This document shows positions 53,600 through 62,305 of a stretch of DNA of 64,000 nucleotides, piece after piece. Made by a program: the position numbers and the translations under genes. This DNA is from JAPPFW01 sp965231815 (lineage in GTDB: Bacteria > Actinomycetota > Acidimicrobiia > Spongiisociales > Spongiisociaceae), in NCBI GenBank assembly GCA_965231815.1, contig OZ246890.1, positions 2,852,001 to 2,916,000 of the forward strand, in the 5' to 3' direction. Within the stretch, counting starts at the first letter, position 1. Each line of letters begins with the position of its first letter. The notes below the pieces were generated by a model. That model did no database searches. It was not told the DNA's origin and saw nothing but the letters and a program-made list of their open reading frames with translations.

Positions 53600-54382
53600 A
53601 TGAGATTAAGGCTACGCCCTCGGTGGATCGTCCTGTCGATTGTGGTGGCCTTCGTCAGCGTCGCGTGTACATTCCTCGGCTTCTGGCAACTCGATCGACT
53701 GGAGGAGCGCCGCTCGACCAATCTGGTCACACGCAGCCGGTTGAACAACGAGGTAGTACCCATCGAAAACCTGCTCGAGGCTCTCCAACCGCAGGATGGG
53801 GTAGTTGTCGATACGGCGGACTACGAGTACCTGCGTACCAGCGCGTCCGGGGTGCTGACCGATGATGGTCGGGTATTGGTGAGATCCCAGGTCGTGAACG
53901 GCCAGGCGGGCGTGCACGCGGTGATACCCCTCGACCTGGGGAAAGGCATGGGTGTGCTGGTCAACCTAGGTTGGTTTCCACTCGGTGTGGAGCCGCCTCC
54001 GGCTGCCGAACTGTTCGTTCCGGACGGCCGGATCGAGTTGGTCGGGTTCGTCCGAGCCGACCAACTGCGACCTGCCCTGGGTCGTCGGGAACCCGAAGGT
54101 CGTCTCGAAACGGTAGCTCGAATAGATGTAGCCAGGATCCAGCAACAGGTGAGGCTTGAACTGCTTCCCTTCTGGATCCAGCTCATCACACCGGACGACC
54201 CCGACCGGTTCCCGGTTCCGGCGCCGCTTCCCGACCTCGATGAAGGATCACACCTCTCCTACGCGGTGCAATGGTTCTCCTTTGCATCGGTAGCCCTGGT
54301 CGGATATGCCGCCCTGGTATGGAGAGAGCTGAAACCCGGCCGCTCCGCGAGGAATCAACAGGATGATGAATCAACAGGATGA
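53600..54382 (+). CDS. SURF1 family cytochrome oxidase assembly protein
   Basis: A ~260-residue protein with two membrane helices enclosing an extracytoplasmic domain: N-terminal RWIVLSIVVAFVSVACTFLG followed by the SURF1 motif FWQLDRLEER, and a C-terminal HLSYAVQWFSFASVALVGYA with the conserved His-x-x-Tyr-Ala-x-Gln-Trp. SURF1 helps insert heme into cytochrome oxidase. No oxidase gene is in the window. The ATG before RLRLRPRW is chosen from the membrane topology. Confidence 0.88.
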   Translation: MRLRLRPRWIVLSIVVAFVSVACTFLGFWQLDRLEERRSTNLVTRSRLNNEVVPIENLLEALQPQDGVVVDTADYEYLRTSASGVLTDDGRVLVRSQVVNGQAGVHAVIPLDLGKGMGVLVNLGWFPLGVEPPPAAELFVPDGRIELVGFVRADQLRPALGRREPEGRLETVARIDVARIQQQVRLELLPFWIQLITPDDPDRFPVPAPLPDLDEGSHLSYAVQWFSFASVALVGYAALVWRELKPGRSARNQQDDESTG

Positions 54383-54432
54383 TGAGGAATCGACAGCATG
54401 CTGAAACAGGATGATGAATCAACAGGATGATG
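54355..54432 (+). repeat. short direct repeats of AACAGGATGATGA(ATC)
   Basis: Four near-identical copies of an ACAGGATGATGAATC unit cover the end of the SURF1 gene and the following gap. They encode the NQQDDES tail and may expand by slippage. No other role is seen. Confidence 0.6.
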
Positions 54433-54466
54433 ATCGAAGATCACCTTTGCTTCAAAGCGAGCATCC

Positions 54467-54967
54467 TCAGGAAGGAGAGGGAATCTCCATGGCGAGATCG
54501 GTGATTATCTCGGCGGTGGGCATCCGGGAGAAGACCTCGGGATCTACGTAGATCTTGGTTGATCGGTTGCCGCCCCCCACCAGAATCTCATCAAGTTGGA
54601 TGATTCTCGAATCCACATAGACGGGTAGGTTGTCCGGTAGTCCGAAAGGTGTGACGCCGCCGATCTTCATACCTGTGATCTCCTGGGTAAGTTCCGGTGA
54701 TGCGAACGACACCTTCCGGACTCCGAGCAGGGACCGGACGCGGCGGTTGACGTCCAGCCGGGTGTTGGCGAGTACCACGCATAGCGCGTTTCGTCCTTTG
54801 GGACGTTTGGAGGCGACCAGAATGGCGTTGGCCGATTGATCCAGCGGGTAACCGTAATGTTCGCAATATGCCGCAGTGTGGGTAAACGCCGGGTCGATGT
54901 CCACGATCCTGAATCGAGCATCCAGTGATTTAAGGACCTGGCGTACGTTGGAATCGTCGCTACTCAT
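54467..54967 (-). CDS. YbaK/EbsC family aminoacyl-tRNA deacylase
   Basis: A 166-residue protein of the YbaK/ProX editing-domain family, which hydrolyses mischarged tRNA. Family segments are HTAAYCEHYGYPLDQSANAI, SFASPELTQEITGMKIGGVT and the closing GGNRSTKIYVDPEVF. The catalytic lysine usually found after the first strand appears replaced within VASKRPKG. The ATG before SSDDSNVRQVL is used. Confidence 0.85.
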   Translation of the reverse strand: MSSDDSNVRQVLKSLDARFRIVDIDPAFTHTAAYCEHYGYPLDQSANAILVASKRPKGRNALCVVLANTRLDVNRRVRSLLGVRKVSFASPELTQEITGMKIGGVTPFGLPDNLPVYVDSRIIQLDEILVGGGNRSTKIYVDPEVFSRMPTAEIITDLAMEIPSPS

Positions 54968-55068
54968 AGGTCGATCTTGCCATAGTTCAGCGTTTGCTCC
55001 CAACCTCGATCCGAGAACCTAGGTCCCCTGCAGAGGAGCTAGGGTCAAGAGCATGCGATACTCCTAAT

Positions 55069-55272
55069 ATGCCGATTGATCCGGTCTTGCTCGATATTCT
55101 GGTGTGCCCGCTGAGTAAAGCACCTCTCAAGGAGGTCGGCGGGGCGCTTGTATCCACAGATCCCGAAACACGCATGCGTTACCGGATTGATGGAACCATT
55201 CCGGTGATGCTGGTGGTAGAGGCGGAGCAGATGGCGGAGTCGGATTGGAAAGCGGTGATGACTTGTGAATGA
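55069..55272 (+). CDS. Trm112 family protein (UPF0434)
   Basis: A 67-residue protein with the Trm112 pattern LLDILVCPLSKAPLKEVGG, TRMRYRIDGTIPVML. Bacterial members are small zinc-ribbon-like proteins without settled function; here only one of the usual cysteines remains (CPLSKAPL instead of CPxC). Its stop overlaps the next gene by eight bases. Confidence 0.8.
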   Translation: MPIDPVLLDILVCPLSKAPLKEVGGALVSTDPETRMRYRIDGTIPVMLVVEAEQMAESDWKAVMTCE

Positions 55273-55621
55273 GGCAGCGAACGACACGGTCTTCGGAATG
55301 ATCCTCCGGGGAGAGATTCCCGCCGATGTCGTTTACGAGGACGAACTGTGCCTGGCTTTTCGTGATATCAATCCCCAGGCGGATGTGCATGTCTTGGTGA
55401 TACCGAGGACGCCCATCCGCAGCCTTGCCCACGTCGCCCCGGACCAGACAGCCCTGCTCGGACACTTGATCGGAGTGTGCGCGTCGGTAGCAGCGCAGGA
55501 GGGCATAGCCGAATCGGGCTATCGGGTTGTAACCAATATCGGCAACCAGGGCGGCCAGTCGGTCGATCACCTCCACTTCCATGTTCTCGGCGGGCGGCAA
55601 ATGAGTTGGCCCCCCGGATGA
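55265..55621 (+). CDS. HIT family protein (HinT-like)
   Basis: A 118-residue histidine-triad protein; the active-site motif is HLHFHV in SVDHLHFHVLGG. HinT-like enzymes hydrolyse AMP-phosphoramidates. FGMILRGEIPADVVYEDE and NQGGQSVDHLHFHVLGG are typical. The GTG start overlaps the Trm112-like gene. Confidence 0.92.
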   Translation: MNEAANDTVFGMILRGEIPADVVYEDELCLAFRDINPQADVHVLVIPRTPIRSLAHVAPDQTALLGHLIGVCASVAAQEGIAESGYRVVTNIGNQGGQSVDHLHFHVLGGRQMSWPPG

Positions 55622-55655
55622 GGCGGCTCGGCGCCACGGGCTCCGATGGTCACGG

Positions 55656-57740
55656 ATGCGGCCCGGTCTGACTACGGTTAACAATCTGTTGCGCGCAGTT
55701 GGGGTCTGCGTTCTCCTGTTGTTGGCTGCGTGCGGATCGGACACCATCGAGTCTGATCCGCCTGCCGTTCCCGAACTGAGCCTCTCCTCAAGCAGTACCA
55801 CACAGCCGGAGCAGGTATCCGCAAGCACCGGCCTAGCGGGTGCGGAAACCCCCCCAACCCCGGATTCGGTCACCACCCGGGCGCATCCGACCGACCCGGT
55901 AGACGGATACGAACCGCTCTTCCATCTGAGTCCATGTCCTTTCGACATCCCACCCGGTACCGACCCGACATGTGGTCGTCTAACCGTCCCCGAAGACCGG
56001 GATGAACCCACCGGGCGCCTGATCGAGTTGGCCGTGGCGATCTTCCCAGCCCGTTCGGAAGAAAAGTATCCACCCGTTCTATACCTCGAAGGAGGCCCGG
56101 GCGGGGATGCCCTCGACACGCTTTCGTTCAGCTACCACGCTCGATTCGGTTTTCTGGGCGAGGAACGAACCGTGATCGTGTTCGACCAGAGGGGAGTGGG
56201 ACATAGCACGCCTTCACTGGCCTGTCCCGACCTGCTCGACCTCACTTACGACCTGCTTGATGAGGAACTCCCGAGTGAGGAGCACTTGGCCCTGGGACTT
56301 GAAGTGGTCAACAGGTGCAGGGAAGGTTGGCTTGCTGAAGGGGTGGATCTCAGCCGTTACAACAGCGCCGAGTCAGCCGCAGATGTCGCTGACCTGAGGA
56401 TGGCTCTCGGCCATGAGGAATGGGACCTCTACGGAGTTTCATACGGGACCAGGCTGGCACTCACCGTCATGCGTGATCATCCTCAGGGAATCCGGAGCGT
56501 CATACTCGACGCGACCTATCCGCCGGAGGTCGACGGCGTGGCGATGATCCTACCCGGTGCAGACCGCTCATTTTCCGAGTTGTTCAAGGCTTGTGCATCC
56601 GATGCGAAGTGCAGTTCTATCTACGGTGACCTGGAGAGCCTGCTCTTCTCGACGGTCAAAAGGTTGGATGCCGATCCGGCGGAGATATGGGTGGTGGACT
56701 TCCGGACTCTGGAAGGCTACCCAGCCCTGCTAGACGGGGAGGTGTTACTGGATCTGATCTACCAAGGGCTCTATTCCGACCTGCTCATTCCGCTGTTACC
56801 GCAGGTGGTGGCCGATGCGTCCCAAGGGGAGTATTTCAAGGCTCAGGCGCTGCTGTCCCTGATCCTGTTCAACCAGGCCTACTTTTCGGTAGGGCAGTTC
56901 CTGTCGGTTCAATGTCATGAGGAGGTTCCGTTCTCCGATCAGGCCCTGGTATCGGCCCGAGCAGCCGAGTTCCCCCGGCTGGCCGCCCTTGTTGCCGGAG
57001 CGCTTGTCCAATCGGAGGCGGCCTTCGAGTTCTGCCTCGAATGGGGAGCCGACGCTGCGGATCCGATCGAGAACCAGCCGGTGGAAAGCAATACTCCGAC
57101 CTTGATCCTGGCCGGTCGGTTCGATCCGATCACCCCTCCCGGTTTCGGACAGAGGGCTGCCCGAAACCTCGGTAATTCCTGGTATGTGGAGTTTCCCACC
57201 CTTGGCCACGGGGTGGCTTCCTCCGACTGGTGTACCCGGTCCATAACCCTCGCCTTCCTCGATGATCCACCAACCCGACCGGACACTTCATGCGTGGCCG
57301 ACATGTCCGGGATCATATTCAGCGCCTTCGAACCGGCCCCCGAGATCAGCCTGGTCCCTACTCGGATAGGTCCCTACCAGGTGCCGGTACCGGAAGGATG
57401 GGTGGGGGAGAGAGGATTCTATGAGAGGGGATGGGTTGGTGACCTGACCTCGCTTGCGGTGTTCCCCGGTCCTTCCGGTCTTGGTGAAACCGTCCTTTCG
57501 GTTGTGACGAGGACCTGGAGCGGTATCACGATCGAGGAATCGGAGGTCTTGGAAATCGGCGACAAGACTTGGCGTCGGTTGTCGGCCGACGCGGGAAGCG
57601 TCTCGCTCGAGGCGGCCCTCCACGACGGGGACACCGGATCGATAGTCGTCCTCCTAGTCTCTGATCGGCGGGAGAGGGAACACCTGTTGGAACGGGTGGT
57701 CCTTCCGGCTCTGGAGAGCCTCAGTTCGTCTGGTCCCTGA
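55656..57740 (+). CDS. secreted alpha/beta hydrolase lipoprotein (TAP-like)
   Basis: A 694-residue lipoprotein: signal peptide with lipobox LAAC, a Thr/Ser-rich linker and an alpha/beta-hydrolase. The nucleophile is the Ser in YGVSYGTRLAL, the oxyanion motif lies in EGGPGGDAL, the Asp in LAGRFDPITPP and the His in TLGHGVASSDWC, as in tripeptidyl-aminopeptidase-like hydrolases. An extra ~170-residue C-terminal domain follows and is not recognised. It may release peptides outside the cell. Confidence 0.85.
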   Translation: MRPGLTTVNNLLRAVGVCVLLLLAACGSDTIESDPPAVPELSLSSSSTTQPEQVSASTGLAGAETPPTPDSVTTRAHPTDPVDGYEPLFHLSPCPFDIPPGTDPTCGRLTVPEDRDEPTGRLIELAVAIFPARSEEKYPPVLYLEGGPGGDALDTLSFSYHARFGFLGEERTVIVFDQRGVGHSTPSLACPDLLDLTYDLLDEELPSEEHLALGLEVVNRCREGWLAEGVDLSRYNSAESAADVADLRMALGHEEWDLYGVSYGTRLALTVMRDHPQGIRSVILDATYPPEVDGVAMILPGADRSFSELFKACASDAKCSSIYGDLESLLFSTVKRLDADPAEIWVVDFRTLEGYPALLDGEVLLDLIYQGLYSDLLIPLLPQVVADASQGEYFKAQALLSLILFNQAYFSVGQFLSVQCHEEVPFSDQALVSARAAEFPRLAALVAGALVQSEAAFEFCLEWGADAADPIENQPVESNTPTLILAGRFDPITPPGFGQRAARNLGNSWYVEFPTLGHGVASSDWCTRSITLAFLDDPPTRPDTSCVADMSGIIFSAFEPAPEISLVPTRIGPYQVPVPEGWVGERGFYERGWVGDLTSLAVFPGPSGLGETVLSVVTRTWSGITIEESEVLEIGDKTWRRLSADAGSVSLEAALHDGDTGSIVVLLVSDRREREHLLERVVLPALESLSSSGP

Positions 57741-57750
57741 GACTCCCATA

Positions 57751-58956
57751 ATGGCCGTCATGACCTTCCCGATCCGAGCTTCCCGATCCGACATGAACCA
57801 GGCGGAGGTTTGTGGATCGGCCCACCCCACCCTCGAGCGCCGTTCTCGGTTCTCGTGGTGGTCTCTCGGTTCAACATCCCTTAGCATGGCCCTCGGGCTG
57901 ATCCTGGTGGCCTGCGGGGCCGGCATCACCGAGCCGGAACTCGCACCGCCCCCCGTATGTGCGGCCGGTCAGATCGATGGTGATTTGATCCTTATGAGCC
58001 GAGAGAACCAGATCTCCCTTCAAGTCATTGAAGACTTCGAGCGGCGCTATGGCATCGATGTCGAGCACTTGATATACGAGAGCGAAGATGATCTTCTGAC
58101 GAGAGTCACCGCCGGCGCCGGCGACTTCGATGTCTTGGTGATCGCCGACTACCTGGCTGAGATTCTGCGGAGGGGCGATAGCCTGTTTCCGTTGGATCCC
58201 ATCGCGCTCCCCGGACGGATCAATCTCGATCCTATGTTCTTTAGTTCCGCGTCCGATCCCAACCCGTTCTATTCCGTCCCGCTCGTCTGGGGAACGGTGG
58301 GAATAGGTCTTAACCTCAACATGGTGGGGGAGGATATAGACCCCAGCTGGGGACTCATCTTCGACACCAGCCGGTCTTGGGTATTTGCGGGCCGTGCCAC
58401 TCTCCTGGAGGAGGGACGCCAAGTGATGGCCGCGGCCATGTTCTATCTAGGCCATTCGCCCAATCTGGATGATCGGCGCAGGGTGGCCGAGGCTGCTGCA
58501 TTGGTGGCCGAGGCCAGGGCCGTGGTACGCCGATTCGAGTCAGTGGACTACGCCTCCGACCTCGTGGAGGGGGGCTTGGATGTGGCTCATGGTCGATCCG
58601 ATAAGTTCCTGGCGGCGTTGCCGCCCGATTCGGGCGACTTCCGTTACGTCATCCCCCGAGAGGGAGCGGTCATCTGGCTGGATACATTGGCAATCCCGAG
58701 AACATCGCAGCACCCATGCACCGCTCACTCGTTCGTCGATTTCGTCCTCGAACCCCGGATCGGGGCGGATGTTGCCAACCACACAAAGGCTGCGACCCCT
58801 AACGAGGCCGCTCTCGAATACGTGCTGCCGGAGTTGGTTATCGATCCCCTCGTATATCCGCCCTCCGAGGTGCGTTCCCGTCTGGAAATCCTCGACTATT
58901 CGGAGGATATGAACCGTCTGTACGCCGAGCAGTTCCTTCTCTCCGACCCTTCCTGA
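57751..58956 (+). CDS. extracellular solute-binding lipoprotein (PotD-like)
   Basis: A 401-residue protein with a late signal peptide (SMALGLILVACGAG; a lipobox VAC at about residue 54) and a periplasmic-binding fold of the polyamine type: GDLILMSRENQISLQVIEDF, FDVLVIADYLAEILRRG, FYSVPLVWGTVGIGLNLNMV. The first ~35 residues look unusual for a signal peptide, so a later start is possible. No permease or ATPase is adjacent; polyamine or related substrate is inferred from the fold. Confidence 0.78.
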   Translation: MAVMTFPIRASRSDMNQAEVCGSAHPTLERRSRFSWWSLGSTSLSMALGLILVACGAGITEPELAPPPVCAAGQIDGDLILMSRENQISLQVIEDFERRYGIDVEHLIYESEDDLLTRVTAGAGDFDVLVIADYLAEILRRGDSLFPLDPIALPGRINLDPMFFSSASDPNPFYSVPLVWGTVGIGLNLNMVGEDIDPSWGLIFDTSRSWVFAGRATLLEEGRQVMAAAMFYLGHSPNLDDRRRVAEAAALVAEARAVVRRFESVDYASDLVEGGLDVAHGRSDKFLAALPPDSGDFRYVIPREGAVIWLDTLAIPRTSQHPCTAHSFVDFVLEPRIGADVANHTKAATPNEAALEYVLPELVIDPLVYPPSEVRSRLEILDYSEDMNRLYAEQFLLSDPS

Positions 58957-59035
58957 TCTCTGACTTCATGACCCATGACAAACCCCGATACTCTCGTGAC
59001 GAGGTAACGGTCAGGCTGATCGGTATGCTGGCTAG

Positions 59036-59755
59036 GTGGCTACCAGAGTTCCCAAGCTACGACCCGTTCTGAGGAATCGAGCACCGACTCTCAAGGTGGA
59101 GCGTGAACTGTGGGAGACGGGAAACACGGTGGTGGTCGGTGTCGACGAGGTCGGGAGGGGGGCATGGGCCGGCCCGTTGACTGTCGGCGCCGCGGTAGTT
59201 CCAAAGGACCGCCGCATCTACAAGCTTCGAGATTCGAAGATGCTGACCCCGGTCGAACGGGAGGCGCTGTTCGACCGGGTTGTGCAATGGTGCACACACT
59301 GGTCGGTCGGGCACGCCGGCCATGAAGAATGCGATCGGCTGGGGATGTCGGAGGCACAGCGGCTAGCTGCCCGCCGAGCCATGGAATCGTTGGGCGTGGT
59401 GGCCGATCGGGTGCTGATCGACGGAAGGTGGGACTTTGTTGGCGACAGCCGCACCATCTGCCTGGTACGGGGCGACGCCACCTCGGTATCTATCTCAGCT
59501 GCCTCGATAATCGCCAAGGTGGTGAGGGATCGGATGATGCGCTCACTATCGCCCAACTATCCGAACTACGGGTTTGAAGGCAACAAGGGTTATCCGTGCC
59601 CGCGGCACAAGGCCGCCCTCCAAGCCTGGGGTCCGTCGGCGATCCACCGCCGCAGCTGGGTGTTTATGGACCACCTTCCCTGGACAGGGATTCCCCGATA
59701 CATCCGACCCGACCCTCAAGCCGCCCTTTTCGAGCAAGTCGACGCTTCATCCTGA
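59036..59755 (+). CDS. rnhB: ribonuclease HII
   Basis: A 239-residue RNase HII that removes RNA from RNA-DNA hybrids. The acidic active site is visible in VVGVDEVGRGAWAGPL (Asp-Glu), RDSKMLTP, DRVLIDG and ISAASIIAKVVRDRMM. The C-terminal YPNYGFEGNKGYPCPRHKAA is normal. The GTG start is used. A 13-base direct repeat (GCTTCATCCTGAG) straddles the stop. Confidence 0.93.
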   Translation: MATRVPKLRPVLRNRAPTLKVERELWETGNTVVVGVDEVGRGAWAGPLTVGAAVVPKDRRIYKLRDSKMLTPVEREALFDRVVQWCTHWSVGHAGHEECDRLGMSEAQRLAARRAMESLGVVADRVLIDGRWDFVGDSRTICLVRGDATSVSISAASIIAKVVRDRMMRSLSPNYPNYGFEGNKGYPCPRHKAALQAWGPSAIHRRSWVFMDHLPWTGIPRYIRPDPQAALFEQVDASS

Positions 59756-59789
59756 GGCGCTTCATCCTGAGGCCTAATTCGGTTCAAGC

Positions 59790-60593
59790 TTAGAACCCCA
59801 CCTCTTGCAGGAAAGCTGCGAGCGCGTCTATGACCTCATCGGGATGCTCGGTCATCATGATGTGACCGGCACCTTCGATCATCACCTCCCGAACATCTCC
59901 GAGGTTATGGCGGAGAGGCTCTGCGGCCCGGTATGGGGTCATCACGTCCAGGGTTCCGCTGATCAGTAGGGAAGGGCAGGTGACCGCAGCGGCGGCTTCC
60001 ACCCCGTGGGAATAGTCGTTGCAGGCGTGGAGGTCCGCGGCTAGGACACCGGGCCGGGACCGTTCCCATAGTCGGATCGTTGCCCCCATCATCCATATAC
60101 CCGGTGTTTGGTGCCCGCCGAGATGAGAGCGTCGTCCATGTCCCCAGGAGGCCATCAACTCGTAGGCGAGGTGGTCTCCGGCCTCGGCGGCTCCCAGGAG
60201 AGCGGGATGTACCGGGATAGCGGCCGCTCCTCCGATCATGGTCAGGGTGGATACTCTACGCGAGAACCGGGCTGCCGTCTCCAGGGCGATCAGTCCTCCC
60301 ATTGAGTGACCCACCAGGTGGGCTTGTTCGAACCCGGCCGCTACCACCAGTCGGGAAATCCACTTCGCATAGCTCTCGATCGATGGGTGGGGTTGTTCAT
60401 TCGATCGGCCGTGGCCGGGCAGATCGACCGCCATCACCGAATAGCCGCTATGGGAGAAGTAGCGAGTTTGGAGTTGCCACGAGGTCCTATCAAGAGCGGC
60501 GCCATGCAGGAACAGGATCATGGGCTTGCCCGGATCCAAGGGCCGCCCGCCTGTGGTGGCTGATATCGCGGCGCCGTCTATCGTGAACTCCAT
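59790..60593 (-). CDS. alpha/beta hydrolase
   Basis: A 267-residue alpha/beta-hydrolase: HGAALDRTSWQ oxyanion strand, nucleophile Ser in LVGHSMGGLIALE, acid in ISGTLDVMTPY, and His in GAGHIMMTEHP. The substrate is unknown. It lies six bases after metY on the same strand, so it may be part of a methionine operon; a homoserine O-acetyltransferase-like role is not supported by the sequence. Confidence 0.85.
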   Translation of the reverse strand: MEFTIDGAAISATTGGRPLDPGKPMILFLHGAALDRTSWQLQTRYFSHSGYSVMAVDLPGHGRSNEQPHPSIESYAKWISRLVVAAGFEQAHLVGHSMGGLIALETAARFSRRVSTLTMIGGAAAIPVHPALLGAAEAGDHLAYELMASWGHGRRSHLGGHQTPGIWMMGATIRLWERSRPGVLAADLHACNDYSHGVEAAAAVTCPSLLISGTLDVMTPYRAAEPLRHNLGDVREVMIEGAGHIMMTEHPDEVIDALAAFLQEVGF

Positions 60594-60599
60594 GTTCCT

Positions 60600-61892
60600 C
60601 TATCTCCGGGAGGCCGCCAGCGCGGAAGCAAGGTCACCGATCAGGTCGGAGGGATCCTCCAGCCCTATCGAAAGGCGGATCAAGTCTTCGCCCACCCCCG
60701 CCCTTTCCAGTTGCTCGCTGTCCATGGTGGAATGGGTGGTGGAGGCCGGATGGATAACCAAGGATCTTGCATCGCCTACGTTGGCCAAGTGAGAGAACAC
60801 TCCCAAGCGTTCGATGAAGCGCTTACCGGCTTCCCGTCCACCCTTGATACCGAACGCGAAGATGGCGCCACATCCTTCGGGCATGAGTTCGAGCGCCCGC
60901 TGGTGGTCGGGATGGTCGGGAAGCTCCGGATAGCTGATCCATGACACCTCCGGCCGTCCGTCCAGGAACTCGACCACCTGCCGGGTGTTCTCGATGTGCT
61001 TACGCATCCGGATGGACAGGGTCTCGGCGCCTTGCAGGATGTAGAAGGCGTTTTGTGGCGCCAGCGGCGCTCCGAAGTCTCGCAGGCCTTCCACCCGAGC
61101 CCGGATAATGAAGGCCTGGGTCCCGAACTCCTCGGTGAACTTCAGTCCGTGATAGCTGGAATAGGGCTCGGTCAGGGTCGGGAAGAGTCCCGAGGACTCC
61201 CAGTCGAACGTCCCACCGTCTATCAACGCCCCACCGATCGCCACCCCATGACCACCGATGAACTTGGTTATCGAATGGTAGATCAGGTCTACGCCCCACT
61301 CGAACGGCCTGAAGAGGTAGGGCGTAGCGAAGGTGTTGTCCAGCATGAAGGGCAGGCCGGCGTCGTGGGCGATTTCGGCTATCGCCTCCACATCCATGAT
61401 CTCGAGACCGGGGTTACCAAGAGTTTCCCCGAACACCAAGCGGGTCTCGGGACGGATGGCGTCACGGAACCCGTCGGTGTCCCTTGGATGGACGAAGGTG
61501 GTATTGATTCCGAAGCGGGGCAGGGTGGTGGCGAGCAGGTTGTTGGAGCCTCCATAGAGGGATGAGGATGACACGATGTGTCCCCCGGCGCCCATAAGGG
61601 TGGCGATTCCCAAGAACATGGCCGACATACCCGAGGCGGTGGCGACTGCGCCCACCCCGCCTTCGAGGGCAGCCAATCGCTCTTCGAGCGCGGCCACGGT
61701 CGGGTTGGAGATACGGCTATATATATGGCCTTGCCGTTCAAGGTTGAACAACCCGGCGGCATGTTCCACATCGCGGAACACGTAGGAGGTTGTCTGGTAG
61801 ATAGGAACCGCCCGGGCCCGAAAATCCGAATCGGGGTGCTGTCCGGCATGAACGCTAAGGGTGTCGAACTTCAGCAATCTCGGGTCAACCAC
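60600..61892 (-). CDS. metY: O-acetylhomoserine sulfhydrylase family enzyme
   Basis: A 430-residue PLP enzyme of the Cys/Met metabolism class. The PLP lysine lies in SITKFIGGHGVAIGG, the dinucleotide-like loop in YSRISNPTVAALEERLAALE and the AS-G motif in ATASGMSAMF. Length and sequence favour MetY (homocysteine from O-acetylhomoserine and sulfide) over cystathionine synthases. The GTG start has GAGGAG seven bases away. No SAM riboswitch is seen upstream, where repeat A3 lies. Confidence 0.9.
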   Translation of the reverse strand: MVDPRLLKFDTLSVHAGQHPDSDFRARAVPIYQTTSYVFRDVEHAAGLFNLERQGHIYSRISNPTVAALEERLAALEGGVGAVATASGMSAMFLGIATLMGAGGHIVSSSSLYGGSNNLLATTLPRFGINTTFVHPRDTDGFRDAIRPETRLVFGETLGNPGLEIMDVEAIAEIAHDAGLPFMLDNTFATPYLFRPFEWGVDLIYHSITKFIGGHGVAIGGALIDGGTFDWESSGLFPTLTEPYSSYHGLKFTEEFGTQAFIIRARVEGLRDFGAPLAPQNAFYILQGAETLSIRMRKHIENTRQVVEFLDGRPEVSWISYPELPDHPDHQRALELMPEGCGAIFAFGIKGGREAGKRFIERLGVFSHLANVGDARSLVIHPASTTHSTMDSEQLERAGVGEDLIRLSIGLEDPSDLIGDLASALAASRR

Positions 61893-62017
61893 GGAGAACT
61901 CCTCGGAGCGTGGTCACCAGCCTAACCGCACCGCCCGGACTCTCTCGCACGCACTCGACGCGTTAACCGCCCGCCCATCAGCACAGCGACTCGCGTTCTC
62001 TCGTACACCCCTACGCA
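61893..62017. other. short region before metY
   Basis: This stretch between metY and repeat A3 should hold the metY promoter. No operator is recognised. Confidence 0.3.
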
Positions 62018-62225
62018 TTAACCCTGATTATTCAGGTTTCCCTCACACGGAGGCATATAAAGCCAGTTCCACCCGGTATCGGGGGCTACCCACCGTTCAC
62101 CAAACAGGTGAATCTCCACACCGGACGGGGATAGAAAACACCGATAGCTGTATCGCCTGCTCAGGGCACGAATATGGTCTACTCCACTCATACTCCAAAC
62201 CCCATCCATGAATAATCGGGGTTAG
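62018..62225. repeat. MITE-like repeat family A, copy A3
   Basis: Bounded by TTAACCCTGATTATTCAGG and the inverse of CTAACCCCGATTATTCATGG. It aligns with A2 in the same orientation over ~205 bases; the block ATATGGTCTACTCCACTCAT and TCCAAACCCC is nearly identical. No coding capacity. Confidence 0.8.
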
Positions 62226-62305
62226 GACCGGGGCTGGCCGCACACCGCCGCGTTCGATCCGCGGCAGGCGCTTGGCCTGATGGTCTTGTCGGGCTTCGGG
62301 TGGGT

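Noticed and set aside
55127..56119. 330-codon frame on the minus strand across HIT and hydrolase genes
   Set aside because: It overlaps three convincing plus-strand genes and has a Ser/Arg/Pro-rich composition without motifs.
61893..62225. SAM or other methionine riboswitch upstream of metY
   Set aside because: No recognisable conserved core; the region is occupied by repeat A3.
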